Assembly: GCF_902497625.1 (NCBI RefSeq)
Contig: NZ_CABVGX010000011.1
Coordinates: 1-64,000 of the forward strand
DNA: 64,000 nucleotides
Direction of reading: 5' to 3'
DNA from: Pseudomonas fluorescens
GTDB taxonomy: Bacteria > Pseudomonadota > Gammaproteobacteria > Pseudomonadales > Pseudomonadaceae
Numbering within the stretch: the first letter of the stretch is position 1; each line of letters opens with the position of its first letter. The position numbers were made by a program, and so were the translations under genes. Shown here in pieces: positions 18,684 to 28,897 of the stretch. The notes beneath the pieces were generated by a model. The model was not told the origin of the DNA, ran no database searches, and worked only from the letters and a program-made list of their open reading frames with translations.

Positions 18684-18715
18684 ATACAGTCAGGGATACA
18701 CGCTGGGATACACGG
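18684..18715. repeat. Candidate integrase arm-type repeats near the left junction
   Basis: ATACAGTCAG (18685-18694) is followed by two direct GGGATACAC repeats (18693-18701, 18705-18713), the second continuing to GG. The same words occur beside the integrase at 39213-39271. Sharing by both ends of the element suggests arm-type integrase binding sites. Confidence 0.6.
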
Positions 18716-19209
18716 TGCCCGCTGTTGGGATCTTTCAGTGGAGTAACAGCCGTACCGTGATTTTGTTCTACCCAGCCGTGATGCGGGTCGCGAGCAGCCC
18801 GACGGACGGTCGGTCTTTCCACAGGCACTAATCCACGTGAGCAAAAAATCACTGCTTCGCGACATAGCATAACCTTCAACCCTGCCGCTTCTGTTGAGTT
18901 AGTCCAAACCCTCACCTTCACGAGTATCAATTTGAACGACCAGAATTAATCACCTTCCTCGGTCTGGCAAAAGCGCTGCCGAACACCATGCAGATCCGAA
19001 AGAAGCTTGCGGCTCGGCATTGAGTGAATCGCGGTAGATCTGTTGCTGCTCAATGCTATTCACCGTCAGTTTTTCAAGCAGGCCGCCTTAGGGCCGGGTT
19101 AAGAAGACTCAAATGGACGTGAAGCGTTAGGTTGCCCTAGAGCTTGCGGTGGCTGGGCTGTAGGACAAAAATCTTGGCGCTGATGCCGACCTAGAAAATT
19201 CCTGGCCGG
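18716..19209. other. Gene-poor stretch at left end of island
   Basis: About 490 bp without a supported gene. Minus-strand ORFs around 18662-18930 show no recognisable family and no ribosome sites. It could be decayed coding DNA; I see nothing else. Confidence 0.4.
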
Positions 19210-20321
19210 TTAAATGCCAACCTCTTCAGTGACTGCTACCGCTTCAAACAGGGGGAACCGCTGTTTCAACCGCTCAATCGTCCAACGCCACTTCGGCTTA
19301 CTCGGACGACAAACCGTATTCTGATTACCAAACATCCCGATCTCCCGTACCGCCTGACTCACAGGAACGGTGTCCAACCATTGGATTGGAACGAAGTACT
19401 CACAACACTCAGGATCGTCCACAAACTCGGCGTGGTACTTGGCACGGGTCGCGACCTCAAGCACAGGTCGCTCGACACCCTCCTGCAACACCGTGAAATC
19501 CTTTGCCGGTAAGGCTGTACCGAGAACCCGCCCAACGCCAACATAGCCTTGTTGCGGAACATTGACCCAGACCCTATCGCCTGGAGCCAGCAGCTGCAAA
19601 GTCTTGCTGTACCACGCACCGCCGCCCCCGGCAATGAAACCAAACTCGACGGCATCAGCCCAAGAGCGCGAGACAGAGTCACCGAACGAGCAATAGAACT
19701 CACCATTCCAGGGCTCGCTGTGCCCTTCACTCGTCGACACTGCATTCACTTGGGTTTGCACAGGATCGAGTAACCAGGATCTGCTCAGCAGTTGCTGGCC
19801 ACCAACCTGGAAAATCTGAAAGCAAAGAACGTTGATTGGAACATCTCGTTTGCTGAGGTATTCAACAATTCGCTCACTACTGGTATCCAACGCCGTGGCG
19901 ACAATGATCAGCTGATGACTTTTGTTCAGGTCATCTTCATCCAATACCCGTCCAAAGCGAGCCTGAAAATCTACATCCAGACTGCTTCCAGGCCGAAAGC
20001 GTTTGTAGATTGCCGCGATTTCGTCGCCACGCAGACTTTCAACCCACGCGGCATAGTCGAGAGTTTGGGCAACGACCTCGCGAGGCGTGCGGTCTCGTTT
20101 GAGCTCGATCAACACCAGAGCGCCATCAGGAGCGATGGCTAACAAATCAATTCGGCCCCCATTCCGGTGTTTTCTTGCCTGCCTATCAGCATCCATTCAT
20201 CCGAGAGGATGCTGGGAGAGCTCATGATCATATCTTCCAGCAGCTGCTCACTGGCCAATCGGCTTTGACGAAGCTTGTTCGGCACAAGGCCCACGGTCCA
20301 GACGTCCGTTTTGATTGGCAC
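19210..20321 (-). pseudogene. DUF91/NucS-like PD-(D/E)XK nuclease gene, frameshifted
   Basis: Two frames make one protein of about 370 aa. The first (20321-20139, GTG start) gives MPIKTDVWTVG to GRQENTG; the second continues from GGRIDLLAIAPDGALVLIELKRD. Restoring one A in GGAATGGGGG near 20162-20171 joins them as ENTGNGGRIDLL. The Asp and Glu-x-Lys of the PD-(D/E)XK core lie in the second part. A long C-terminal region follows. Related proteins are stand-alone nucleases in islands. Either a real loss-of-function deletion or a homopolymer error; alternatively the 328-aa second part starts at ATG 20196. Confidence 0.75.
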
Positions 20322-20433
20322 GATGAGAGCCCCTTAATGTTTTTATTAACGAAATTGAACATCATTTGTCGTCTTGGAAGCGGTGAGCCCATCACTGCTT
20401 CCACAAGCTATATGCGACAAAAAAGATTCGGAA

Positions 20434-21033
20434 TCAAAGAAGATCCAACACAGTGTCTTCATTGTGTTTTCGCTCTTCAGCTTCGTATTCAATAGATGAA
20501 TACTCTATTGACAGATCGCACTGAAAGCTCTCCCCTGCCAACGACAAACAAATTTTTGTCGCACCATCAATCCAAGTTGTAAATCGAGACATATGACCGG
20601 CGCTTACAGCCATCCCCCAACTTTGATAATCATCCTGATATAGATCGTTGAGCCAATACTCGTTATCGCTCTCTGGCGCACCGTACTTTTTCTGAAGCAT
20701 TTCTTTGAACTCATCAAACTTCGATAAGTATGTATTATCATTGGCAAATTTTTGGTTAAAGACATATTTGCCCCGAACCAATATATCATTTAACAAAACA
20801 AACAATACTAGGCACTCATTCCCACCAAGCGCCGACTCAAACCCCAAATAGCCCTCACCCTCCAGCCAAGAGGTACTTGGCTCGGACTGTTTTATATTTA
20901 ATCGGTGCGTCCCCCAAGAAAGCTTCCGAAAATTATTGCCTGCACCTGAGCTGGCCACAATACTCGTTTGATATTCCCAAGTTCCGTCTTTATTAAGTAC
21001 GACCTTTCGACCATCAGCTGCAGTAGCAAACAT
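20434..21033 (-). CDS. Hypothetical protein
   Basis: 199 aa, soluble, no signal peptide. The N terminus MFATAADGRKVVLNKDGTWEYQ resembles a short motif found at the start of many unrelated bacterial proteins ('DGTWEY'). The rest is unrecognised. ATG 21033 has TAGGAG eight bases upstream and is preferred over an in-frame TTG at 21039. It lies 66 bp downstream of the giant helicase gene on the same strand and may be co-transcribed with it. Confidence 0.7.
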   Translation of the reverse strand: MFATAADGRKVVLNKDGTWEYQTSIVASSGAGNNFRKLSWGTHRLNIKQSEPSTSWLEGEGYLGFESALGGNECLVLFVLLNDILVRGKYVFNQKFANDNTYLSKFDEFKEMLQKKYGAPESDNEYWLNDLYQDDYQSWGMAVSAGHMSRFTTWIDGATKICLSLAGESFQCDLSIEYSSIEYEAEERKHNEDTVLDLL

Positions 21034-21099
21034 TCCCAAACTCCTAAAACCAAAAATTGAGCACGCACTATGCTTCCCATTACAAAGGCAGCTTGAAGA

Positions 21100-24000
21100 T
21101 CACTGCCCACCAATCAGCACCAGTACATCATCAATGTAACGACCTTCTGCGCTATGGGTTCCTGTGCGCAAATACCCAGGGATCATCTGTTGAAACTCAA
21201 GACGGTCTGAAGGCTGAAACTCAAGCAATGCTTCCAACATCGCAGGTCTCAACAAACGCTGGTGATCTGGCACATCAGGTAGCTTCGAGCGAATGACATT
21301 TTCGTCGAGCCAGATTAGCTTTTCTCGCAGACTGTGCCCCCCCTCGATAGTTATACGTTCAGCATGCTCGCTCTGGTCATCGGCTACTTGCTGTATGGCT
21401 AGTTCTTCCGACTCCTCAACCGGCACTTCGGCCACTTCTACCGGCTCGGTTCTCAACCGCGCCAGCTCCTGAAGAATCGGCTCAATCTGCACGCGAGCAT
21501 TACGGAACCAGTCCACCGACCAAATGCGGCGAATATTCCAGCCCAATTGCTCCAACACGCTTTGGCGTAAGCGATCACGGTCACGCGCCGATTTGGCCGA
21601 ATGGTACGCAGCTCCGTCGCACTCGATCCCCATCAGATAGCGGCCTGGTTGCCCCGGATCGCGGACGGCCAAATCGATGAAGAAGCCAGCCACTCCAACT
21701 TGGGGCTCGCACTGGTAGCCATGGCGCGCCAACATCTCGATGACTGCTACTTCGAAATCACTGTCGGGCGCACGATCGTTTTCTTTGATGTGAGGCATCC
21801 GGCCAGACTCAGCAAAATGCAGAAAATCACGCAGTGCCTGCACGCCTCTGCTGGAGGTCCCGGTTACAAGGACATCGGTTGAGCCAAACGAGGAGAAAAC
21901 CTGCATGCGTTTCTTCGAACGGGTATAGAGCACGTTCAAACGCCGCCATCCGCTGGCACCGTTAATTGGGCCGAAACGCTGAGGGACGCTACCACCCACT
22001 TCCATAGGACCGTAGGTACCGGAGATGTAAATAACATCTCGCTCATCACCCTGAACATTTTCCAGGTTTTTGATGAACAGCGGCTCATCCTGACCCTGAT
22101 TGCGATCCAACGCGACTTGTAGCTGCGGGCTCTGTTTAGCCAGATGCTCAAGCATCCGCTCGATTTGGTCAGCCTGTTTAACGTTCATGGCCACTACACC
22201 CAGTGACTCATCAGGGCGATGAATAACGTGGTGTTCAATGGCTTTGGCGACAACCTCTGCCTCTTCCAGGTTGCGCTGCTCGACAAAACGCCCGCGTGGC
22301 ACTCTGACAAACTTCACGCCAAACTCTGAGGATTCACGGTGTGGTGACGGGTACACCACCAAATTGCTTTCATAGAATGCTTTGTTGGAGAAGGCAATCA
22401 GACTCTCGTGGCGCGAACGGTAGTGCCAACGCAAACGTCGCAGCTTGAACAGCGGCATGGCGGCTTCCAAAATGCTTTCCGAGTCCTCAGCTAATGATGC
22501 ATCGGTTTCGTCGGTATCCGAATCGCCGCCATTGCGGGAGAAGAAGTTCGTAGGTGGCAGCTGTTTCGGGTCTCCCACGACCACAAGTTGCTTGCCCCTT
22601 GCGATACTTCCCAGTGCTTCTTCCGGACGCATTTGAGAGGCTTCGTCCATCACGACCAGATCGAAGTGGACGTGCCCTGCAGGTAAATATTGAGCGACGG
22701 CCATTGGCGACATCATGAAGCAGGGCTTAAGGCCTTGCAGTGCTTCAGCTGCACGATTCATCAAGCTACGAATCGGTACATGCCGCGTCTTTTTCTCGGC
22801 TTCGCGCTGCAGCAGGGCCAATTGCGTGAACTCTCTAACTGCGCCATGACTATTCCCAGTTGGGATATTGTTCTGACTGATACGTGACGAAACCTGTTCT
22901 CGCTGAAGGCGCTTGAGCTGCTCATCGATTTCTGCAAAACGAGCACGGATAGCCTCCTGCTCTTTGCCCGAAAACTGGCCCAGGGCGGGATTTAGCTCAA
23001 GGACTTTCAATGCCCAGCTATCAAGAAGACCAAGCAGGCAGGCATCGACGCAGCGCTCAGACACCAGTTTTTGTGTCTCGATTGCTTCGACAACTGTCTC
23101 GAAACCCAACTCAGCCAGGTGCAAGCGTAAGCGACGGTACTCGAACCAATGGTCGAGCAAATCAGGGTTCTGAGCCGCCCAGGCCAGCCGGCCAGCCATT
23201 GGGTCGAAGTCTCTTTTTTCGATGGTCTGCCACCACTGACCAGCAACAACTCCAGCACTTTGGTAGAATGATGAGATCGACTGCTCCCAATTCTCCACAG
23301 CGAACGCGAGTGTTTTAGCTTGTTGATGCCAATGGAGAATCAGGGATTCGGCTTCTTTTGACGTACATGCAGTCAACTGCGGAATGAGAATATCCCGAAT
23401 CGGCAATGCCAGAATGGGCTGAACGAAGGCGACGGTATGCCGCCAACTCGTCAACCGGGGTCGTGCCGCTGAAAGATTTTCGATCCGAGGTAGCTCTTCA
23501 CCCTGCAAGCAAGTTTGTAGTACCGCGTCGTTTTGTAAGGCTGCCGAGCGGGTTTGCCAACTTTCCACCGACTGAATCAGCTGGAGCATTTTCCCCATGG
23601 TTGGCTGCTCTTCGCTGATTACGGGTAACAAAGAGCGCAGTGCGGTTCCGATGTCCTTGATCAGGCGAACATACAACCCCTCTGAGGAGAGCAAGTCTTC
23701 TGAGCGCAAATCATGACTGTCGAAAGGCAATAGTTCTTCCAGATCCAGCCGATGATCCAGAACATCCAGCAGGTAAGGTTCAAGCTCCGCACTATCGGAT
23801 GCAACGCTGGCCAGAAGATTGCTATCAGCCTTAAGTAGGTATTCTGCAATCCATACTTTTGCTCCAAATCCCCGTCCGCACTCAGTACGTAGGAGTTTGT
23901 ACCAACCCCGAATGCGCTTAAGCGCATCGATAGGAGTATCAAGCCCTTTGAAGTGCTCACCCAGTTTCTCGGTGAACTGTTTGCTTTCATTCAGTTGACT

Positions 24001-26844
24001 GTATTTTTTCAGATAAGCGATGACATCAGGCAAGCTAACCAGAAGCTGGTTCAGCTTGAGCCCTGGTCGCGCCATGGTCAGGATTTCAGCCTTCGCAGCG
24101 CGCCATTGCCCCTTGAACCAACGGAAAAGTGATTTGTCCGCCAGAACTCGACTCAAATCTTCCAGTCGCGTATGACTTGGCAATTGATCCAGAGTGAAAT
24201 GATTCGCAGCCTGTTCCTGCAACTGCTTGACCACCGCGATGTCGCTATCCAACTCTGCGACCAACTCGTCCAAGCCCTCATCTTCGAAGCGTTTATGGCG
24301 GAGGTGTGCCAAATCCTCGGGCATCGCCGCGTGCATTTGCAGAAAGAGCACTAGTTGCTCAACCCCGACCAAATCGCTTCGCAAACCCTGAACCCCAGAT
24401 TCTTTCGATAACAGCCGAATCAGCATTTGAGCGCGCGGGGCCAGTTCCAATAACTCCTCAGCCTCTTCGATGACATCGAGCAACGCATTGAGGGAGAGGG
24501 CCTCATCGCCGTTATGCAAACGAATGGCCGCGCAGGATTTTTTGATTGACGCTATCGCTTGCCCAGAGCCAATTACATCTGCGCGCAGCGACCGAGCCAA
24601 GACAACTTGCTCGTCCAACAAGGAGTCCATACCTTGCAGCCAGAGTTTCAATGCCTCGCAAGACTCGATCTCCAGTCGCCCCAACAGATCCCAATCCTCG
24701 TCACCTTTAGGTAGCGCAAGTACCGGGATTGAAGCGGCCAAACTTCGCAGTTGATCTGGGCTATAGGTTTCCAGAACAGCTACCTGCAACTGCTCGGCTA
24801 ATTGAGGTCGAAGGGCGGCTAGACGACTCAGTGCCTGCTGAGCCAGGGAAAGACTCTCTAGAAGTGCAGAGCGCTCTGCGCCCGTCACGCGAGTTTTGGT
24901 GCTACCAAACCATGGGTGCGTCTCAAGTTTGCCAGCGTGACCAGCTTCCTCAGCCGTCTTGCGATAGATGTGTGCATAGAAGCCGGCCTGTTCTTGCAGG
25001 TGCGCTTTATCGATTCGCACCTCTGACTGCGGATGGAGATCGGCAGGTTTAATCGACAATGCCTCACGCAACCGAGTTGCCTGCATTAGCACTTCGTGAA
25101 TACTCATGCCCGATTCTTCGAACTGAGCATGCAAGTGTTGCACGTGCTTATTGAGTTGCTGCTTCAATCGCTCATAGTTGGCGATCAGATCCGTCAGCTG
25201 CTTGGGCGAGCGATAGCCGCCTCCGTTCTGAATTCGCTGGCGAATGCTGTCGATAACAGCGCTTTTTTGACTCTTATGGCTGTGCAACTCCAGGCAAAAA
25301 TCGCCCAAACCTGCTCTCGTCAATCGGGTCTTAACCACCTCAAGCGCTGCACGCTTCTCGGCAACGAACAACACTTTTTTACCTTGGGCCAGCGCCGCTG
25401 CAATCATGTTGGTGATGGTTTGAGACTTACCCGTTCCTGGCGGGCCCTCGATCACAAGATCATCACCGCGAATCACATCGATCAAGGCACTGTGCTGTGA
25501 GCTGTCGGCATCGTCGATCAGAGGAAACTGCAGGTGCACCTGTTCGATATCGTCGATTGAATGCTCGACGCAAAAGGCGCCTTGTTTTCCTGACGAATCG
25601 GCCGGTAAGCCGTCCATCCCTGTAAGTCGTTTGACCAGACCATGGTCCAGTAACGATTGGTCTTTCCAACGCCCTGGATCAAGGTCGAGATACATCATCA
25701 ACTTGCCAAACTCGAACAAACCAAGCGAAGCGAAGCGATGAACCTTCCAGTCAGGTTTGACCTTCAGCACCGTTTCGACAATTCGCTCGAAATACTCCTC
25801 GGGCGTGCTGTCGTCGGTTATCCGCGGTAACGCGATACCAAAATCGACGCGAAGCTTTTCTCGCAATGACAAGTTGGTAAGGATGTCTTCGCCAGTAGGA
25901 TGTAGGCGGTATTCGAATGTCGCGGTTTGAGGGTTGAGCTTGCCTTTTTCCAGGTTCACTGGCACCAACATCAGGGGCGCCAGGCGGGTGCTTTCTTTCC
26001 CTGCGACCGACTCATCCCACTCCAGAAACCCGAGCGCAAGATAAAGGATGTTCGCCCCCGTCTCTTCGAGTGCTGATCGCGATTGGGCATACAAAACCTG
26101 TAACCGCGACTCCATCTCTGCAGGGTAATAAAGTGTCTGAATTGCATCGTCAGAGTGCTTGGCGGGTTGCCCGCTTTCAGGGGGGCGTGGCAACTCATAG
26201 TTGATTGCCATACCAAGAATCTGCGCCCAAACCTCCGCTGTCGGCTGTTTCTTTAACTCGACAACGGCACCAGTTTTCTCGTCCAGCTTCAAAAAACCAT
26301 GGGTAATAAGCTGCCTCTCCGTTGGTTCGGGTACGGCAGCAAATCGCATGGCTTTTTCGTCTGCCAGTGACTCAAACAAGTGGTCAGGCAATTCATCAAT
26401 GATTCGTACGAACCGCTTGGAGCGTGCATGTGAAAAATTCAGCAGCCGATTGCGAGCGCTGAGATCAAGAAGCCTGCTTCTCAGTTTCTCCAGGCTATCC
26501 GGTATCTCGCTTGGGGGTGTATCAAGGTCATCCCAATCGGTAAGCGGATCAGGCTCAATGGACCTCGAATGTTTCTTGGCCTCAGCATCAAACCGATAAA
26601 CCGATCCGCCACGACCAGCCCCTTTATTGAGTAGCCCCTTGGTAACGAGCTCGTCGCGAAGGTTCCAGTACTCCTCTTCAGAGATGGAAAAACTCTGAAG
26701 CTCGGCTCGACGGTCAATCCTGTCACGGAGTGTTTTGTTGCCAACGGCCGTCCCGTCTGCCGGGACCAATTCCAGTATCCATTGCTGAACAAGTTCATAC
26801 CGTTGGATAGCCAATGATTCAGGGCCTGAGTTCACGTCGATCAC
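21100..26844 (-). CDS. Giant SF1 helicase: DUF4011-helicase-Vsr-like nuclease (Hhe-like defence protein)
   Basis: 1914 aa. In order: an N-terminal winged-helix-like part; the DUF4011 region with LLDLSARNRLLNF (about 125-137); SF1 helicase Walker A GPPGTGKS (about 467-474); a long helical insert; Walker B DEAS (about 1400) and GDPKQLPPTNFF; the C-terminal helicase core (LNVLYTRSKKRM); a Vsr/MTES_1575-type nuclease (about 1695-1790) with GFFIDLAV, MGIECDGAAYHS and RDRLRQSVLEQLGW; and a DUF3320-like tail. This matches the single-gene Hhe anti-phage architecture as I recall it. GTG 26844 is chosen without a strong ribosome site. The reading frame is intact. Confidence 0.9.
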   Translation of the reverse strand: MIDVNSGPESLAIQRYELVQQWILELVPADGTAVGNKTLRDRIDRRAELQSFSISEEEYWNLRDELVTKGLLNKGAGRGGSVYRFDAEAKKHSRSIEPDPLTDWDDLDTPPSEIPDSLEKLRSRLLDLSARNRLLNFSHARSKRFVRIIDELPDHLFESLADEKAMRFAAVPEPTERQLITHGFLKLDEKTGAVVELKKQPTAEVWAQILGMAINYELPRPPESGQPAKHSDDAIQTLYYPAEMESRLQVLYAQSRSALEETGANILYLALGFLEWDESVAGKESTRLAPLMLVPVNLEKGKLNPQTATFEYRLHPTGEDILTNLSLREKLRVDFGIALPRITDDSTPEEYFERIVETVLKVKPDWKVHRFASLGLFEFGKLMMYLDLDPGRWKDQSLLDHGLVKRLTGMDGLPADSSGKQGAFCVEHSIDDIEQVHLQFPLIDDADSSQHSALIDVIRGDDLVIEGPPGTGKSQTITNMIAAALAQGKKVLFVAEKRAALEVVKTRLTRAGLGDFCLELHSHKSQKSAVIDSIRQRIQNGGGYRSPKQLTDLIANYERLKQQLNKHVQHLHAQFEESGMSIHEVLMQATRLREALSIKPADLHPQSEVRIDKAHLQEQAGFYAHIYRKTAEEAGHAGKLETHPWFGSTKTRVTGAERSALLESLSLAQQALSRLAALRPQLAEQLQVAVLETYSPDQLRSLAASIPVLALPKGDEDWDLLGRLEIESCEALKLWLQGMDSLLDEQVVLARSLRADVIGSGQAIASIKKSCAAIRLHNGDEALSLNALLDVIEEAEELLELAPRAQMLIRLLSKESGVQGLRSDLVGVEQLVLFLQMHAAMPEDLAHLRHKRFEDEGLDELVAELDSDIAVVKQLQEQAANHFTLDQLPSHTRLEDLSRVLADKSLFRWFKGQWRAAKAEILTMARPGLKLNQLLVSLPDVIAYLKKYSQLNESKQFTEKLGEHFKGLDTPIDALKRIRGWYKLLRTECGRGFGAKVWIAEYLLKADSNLLASVASDSAELEPYLLDVLDHRLDLEELLPFDSHDLRSEDLLSSEGLYVRLIKDIGTALRSLLPVISEEQPTMGKMLQLIQSVESWQTRSAALQNDAVLQTCLQGEELPRIENLSAARPRLTSWRHTVAFVQPILALPIRDILIPQLTACTSKEAESLILHWHQQAKTLAFAVENWEQSISSFYQSAGVVAGQWWQTIEKRDFDPMAGRLAWAAQNPDLLDHWFEYRRLRLHLAELGFETVVEAIETQKLVSERCVDACLLGLLDSWALKVLELNPALGQFSGKEQEAIRARFAEIDEQLKRLQREQVSSRISQNNIPTGNSHGAVREFTQLALLQREAEKKTRHVPIRSLMNRAAEALQGLKPCFMMSPMAVAQYLPAGHVHFDLVVMDEASQMRPEEALGSIARGKQLVVVGDPKQLPPTNFFSRNGGDSDTDETDASLAEDSESILEAAMPLFKLRRLRWHYRSRHESLIAFSNKAFYESNLVVYPSPHRESSEFGVKFVRVPRGRFVEQRNLEEAEVVAKAIEHHVIHRPDESLGVVAMNVKQADQIERMLEHLAKQSPQLQVALDRNQGQDEPLFIKNLENVQGDERDVIYISGTYGPMEVGGSVPQRFGPINGASGWRRLNVLYTRSKKRMQVFSSFGSTDVLVTGTSSRGVQALRDFLHFAESGRMPHIKENDRAPDSDFEVAVIEMLARHGYQCEPQVGVAGFFIDLAVRDPGQPGRYLMGIECDGAAYHSAKSARDRDRLRQSVLEQLGWNIRRIWSVDWFRNARVQIEPILQELARLRTEPVEVAEVPVEESEELAIQQVADDQSEHAERITIEGGHSLREKLIWLDENVIRSKLPDVPDHQRLLRPAMLEALLEFQPSDRLEFQQMIPGYLRTGTHSAEGRYIDDVLVLIGGQ

Positions 26845-27459
26845 CGCTATTTTTTTGGGCTACTGCCTATTGGATTGTTCTGGGCACGATGAACCGATGC
26901 TCAGCTTGAGCTGGCCGCGATTACAAGAAAGGCTTTGAGTGGCACTGCCGATAGCTCGGAGCGCGAGATGCCATCCTTGGAAAAAACGACCAGCCTAGAA
27001 TTTCATGGATGTCACAATATCCAGCACATAGAGCAACGTAAAGGCAAAGTGCCTTGACGCAGCACAAACCGCTGCGTTCTCGACGATTGGTCATTAGCCT
27101 GCCCACTACGCTTGTTGAGAGTATTGAAGCATATTCAAAGAGTTGATCTTGCGCGGTGGTAGGGGAGCGGAGATCAAATATCGTGTTGAGCACGAATACG
27201 CCTTCGCCTTTCGATCTGTCGGCCGACGGGGCTGCTAAAGGCGGCAGGGCCGCACGAAGATGATCTGATTCAGCAAGTAAACGTGGCAATTCTCGGCGGG
27301 CAAGTCGACTAGTTAGGCGGTGGCTCGGAGCACAAATCTGCAGCTTGCACCGTTATCGCTGACATCGCCGATCGAGTTTGATCAAGCAACCCTCCGACCG
27401 CTTATCGGGCAAGAATAGCGGCCCGGTAGGGTGGGAATCCGATATGGGACCGGCGGAGA
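26845..27459. other. Gene-poor stretch upstream of the giant helicase
   Basis: 615 bp. A minus-strand ORF (27289-26921, 122 aa) has no recognised family, an unlikely amino-acid make-up and no ribosome site, so I do not call it. The helicase promoter should lie here. No terminators or repeats stand out. Confidence 0.4.
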
Positions 27460-28026
27460 ATGGTTGATCTGGACCTTAATGGATCGCGCGGATATTTCAG
27501 GGATCTGGCCATTCCGGCTTTTGACGACTTCTGGTGTGTTTACCAGGCCGATAGGCCCCTCGATCGGCGCAACTTCTCACTGGTGTACAGGCGCTTGGTC
27601 GCTGCCAGCATGCTGCTGAACCACTTTCAGACAAGATCGCGGTAGTGCTCTTGGCCCAGTGTGAAAAAGGGCGAGGATCGTCTGAAGAAGTTGGAGCCAC
27701 TCATCGAGGCCGTCTCGCCGGTTGCTTTGTTGCAAATAGATGCGTGCCGTCACTTTTCAAACGACCTGAAGCACGTAGCACACAAACTTCATTCTTTCGA
27801 CTCAAGACCTCGCAATCCTGGCTATGACGACCCGGGCGAGCACGGTGTTTTCTGCTTTTTCGTCAAGTATCCAAACAAGCCCGATCCGGTTGATCTATGC
27901 ATTGCTGCGGGCGATGCGTTCAATTTCTGGCGCGGTTACTGCTCTAACGAGTTCAGAGCTGTAGCTCTACACAAAGGATTGACTACGCTTCTGAGGATAG
28001 GCCAAGAGGTCCGCACCAACCAATGA
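27460..28026 (+). pseudogene. Hypothetical gene interrupted by paired frameshifts
   Basis: The frame beginning at ATG 27460 (MVDLDLNGSRGYFRDLAIPAF) runs into TAG at 27643-27645, then reopens in the same frame at GTG 27661 (KKGEDRLKKLEPLIEAV to the end). The middle reads sensibly in another frame (DKIAVVLLAQCEKG), so one base lost after CACTTT and one gained in GAAAAAGG would restore a single protein of about 185 aa. Product family not recognised. Its stop overlaps the next gene's ATG. The 120-aa downstream part could still be made from GTG 27661. Confidence 0.6.
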
Positions 28027-28505
28027 CCATCAGACAGGAAAGTTCATGGATGAAACGGCAACGCAAACTCTCGGAATACAGTATCGCCCGTGACCTAGGA
28101 GCGGCTTTGGCTCAGCGTCTGGTTATGGTTTGTATCCGTGATCTCCAGCGCATGCAGGGCTGCCTGTTGTCTGGTGATGACACGCCGCTGAGCAGCATCT
28201 GGGAAGAGATCTGTGTCCAGCAGCAGTGGGAGCTGTCTTTTTACTGGCGCGCCTACCAAGACACAATTACCGCCTGCGTCGAAGGCCGCATTGAGGGCTT
28301 GCATCCTTACGAGCTGGACGCTCTGTGGCTGCTGACTCGCGAAGGTGAGTTTTGGGATTGTGAACTGGAAGGTGAACGCGAATCCTACCCGGTGTTCCAA
28401 GGTGATGTGGTCGATTACATTCGGGACGAAATACTCGGTCGAGCTAACGACTGGAGCAATGAGCGGATTCGGCGCTATTTAGCGCGTCGTTATGAGATGG
28501 ATTGA
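28023..28505 (+). CDS. Hypothetical protein, coupled to upstream gene
   Basis: 160 aa, acidic, with many Trp and aromatic residues (for example the WELSFYWRAYQD stretch) and the helical ending DWSNERIRRYLARRYEMD. No family recognised. ATG 28023 overlaps the stop of the preceding gene (ATGA), so the pair forms a two-gene unit. An alternative start is ATG 28050. The upstream partner is damaged while this gene is intact. Confidence 0.7.
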   Translation: MTIRQESSWMKRQRKLSEYSIARDLGAALAQRLVMVCIRDLQRMQGCLLSGDDTPLSSIWEEICVQQQWELSFYWRAYQDTITACVEGRIEGLHPYELDALWLLTREGEFWDCELEGERESYPVFQGDVVDYIRDEILGRANDWSNERIRRYLARRYEMD

Positions 28506-28507
28506 GA

Positions 28508-28630
28508 GTAATCGCCATCCGTGGCGTTTCGCTCAATCCAGGATCTCGCGACGGATCTTGTCCTGCTCCCGAAGCTCTTCGGCAAGTTCTCGCAACAGCG
28601 GCCTCATCCCGTCTGTCCAGGCATTGCGCG
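28508..28630 (-). pseudogene. 3' fragment of the small gene at 33557-33769
   Basis: 123 bp about 90% identical to 33532-33654. On the minus strand it reads AWTDGMRPLLRELAEELREQ and on to REILD before the stop, i.e. the C-terminal part of the 70-aa protein encoded at 33557-33769; the N-terminal part is missing. It marks a duplicated or decayed element edge. The divergence makes a fresh duplication unlikely. Bases 28631-28897 beyond it hold nothing recognisable. Confidence 0.8.
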
Positions 28631-28897
28631 ATGAAGCAACCTTAGGGTCGTACTAAGTACAAAGCAGCGGGCTATGGTCTGTGGTGTCATCCAAAAAAAG
28701 CGCAAAACCGAGTTCAGCAATAATGGCACAGGTGTCGACACATGGTGTCGACCGAACCCAGCCTTCCTTGATCTTAACGGCTCAGTCGTGGCCATCACCG
28801 TTCCTTTAGTAGTTAGTAATAACGCGTTGTATCGCTAATAAATGGTGCCTCAGCCACGGCTGAATATTGTAGATGTATGTGGCCTGGAAAAGTGCTT

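Noticed and set aside
26921-27289. 122-aa minus-strand ORF upstream of the giant helicase
   Set aside because: Unusual composition, no ribosome site, no family recognised.
27309-27325. Possible integron attC site (GTTAGGC)
   Set aside because: Only one 7-bp half-match, and no paired inverse core within the expected distance; no integron integrase in the window.
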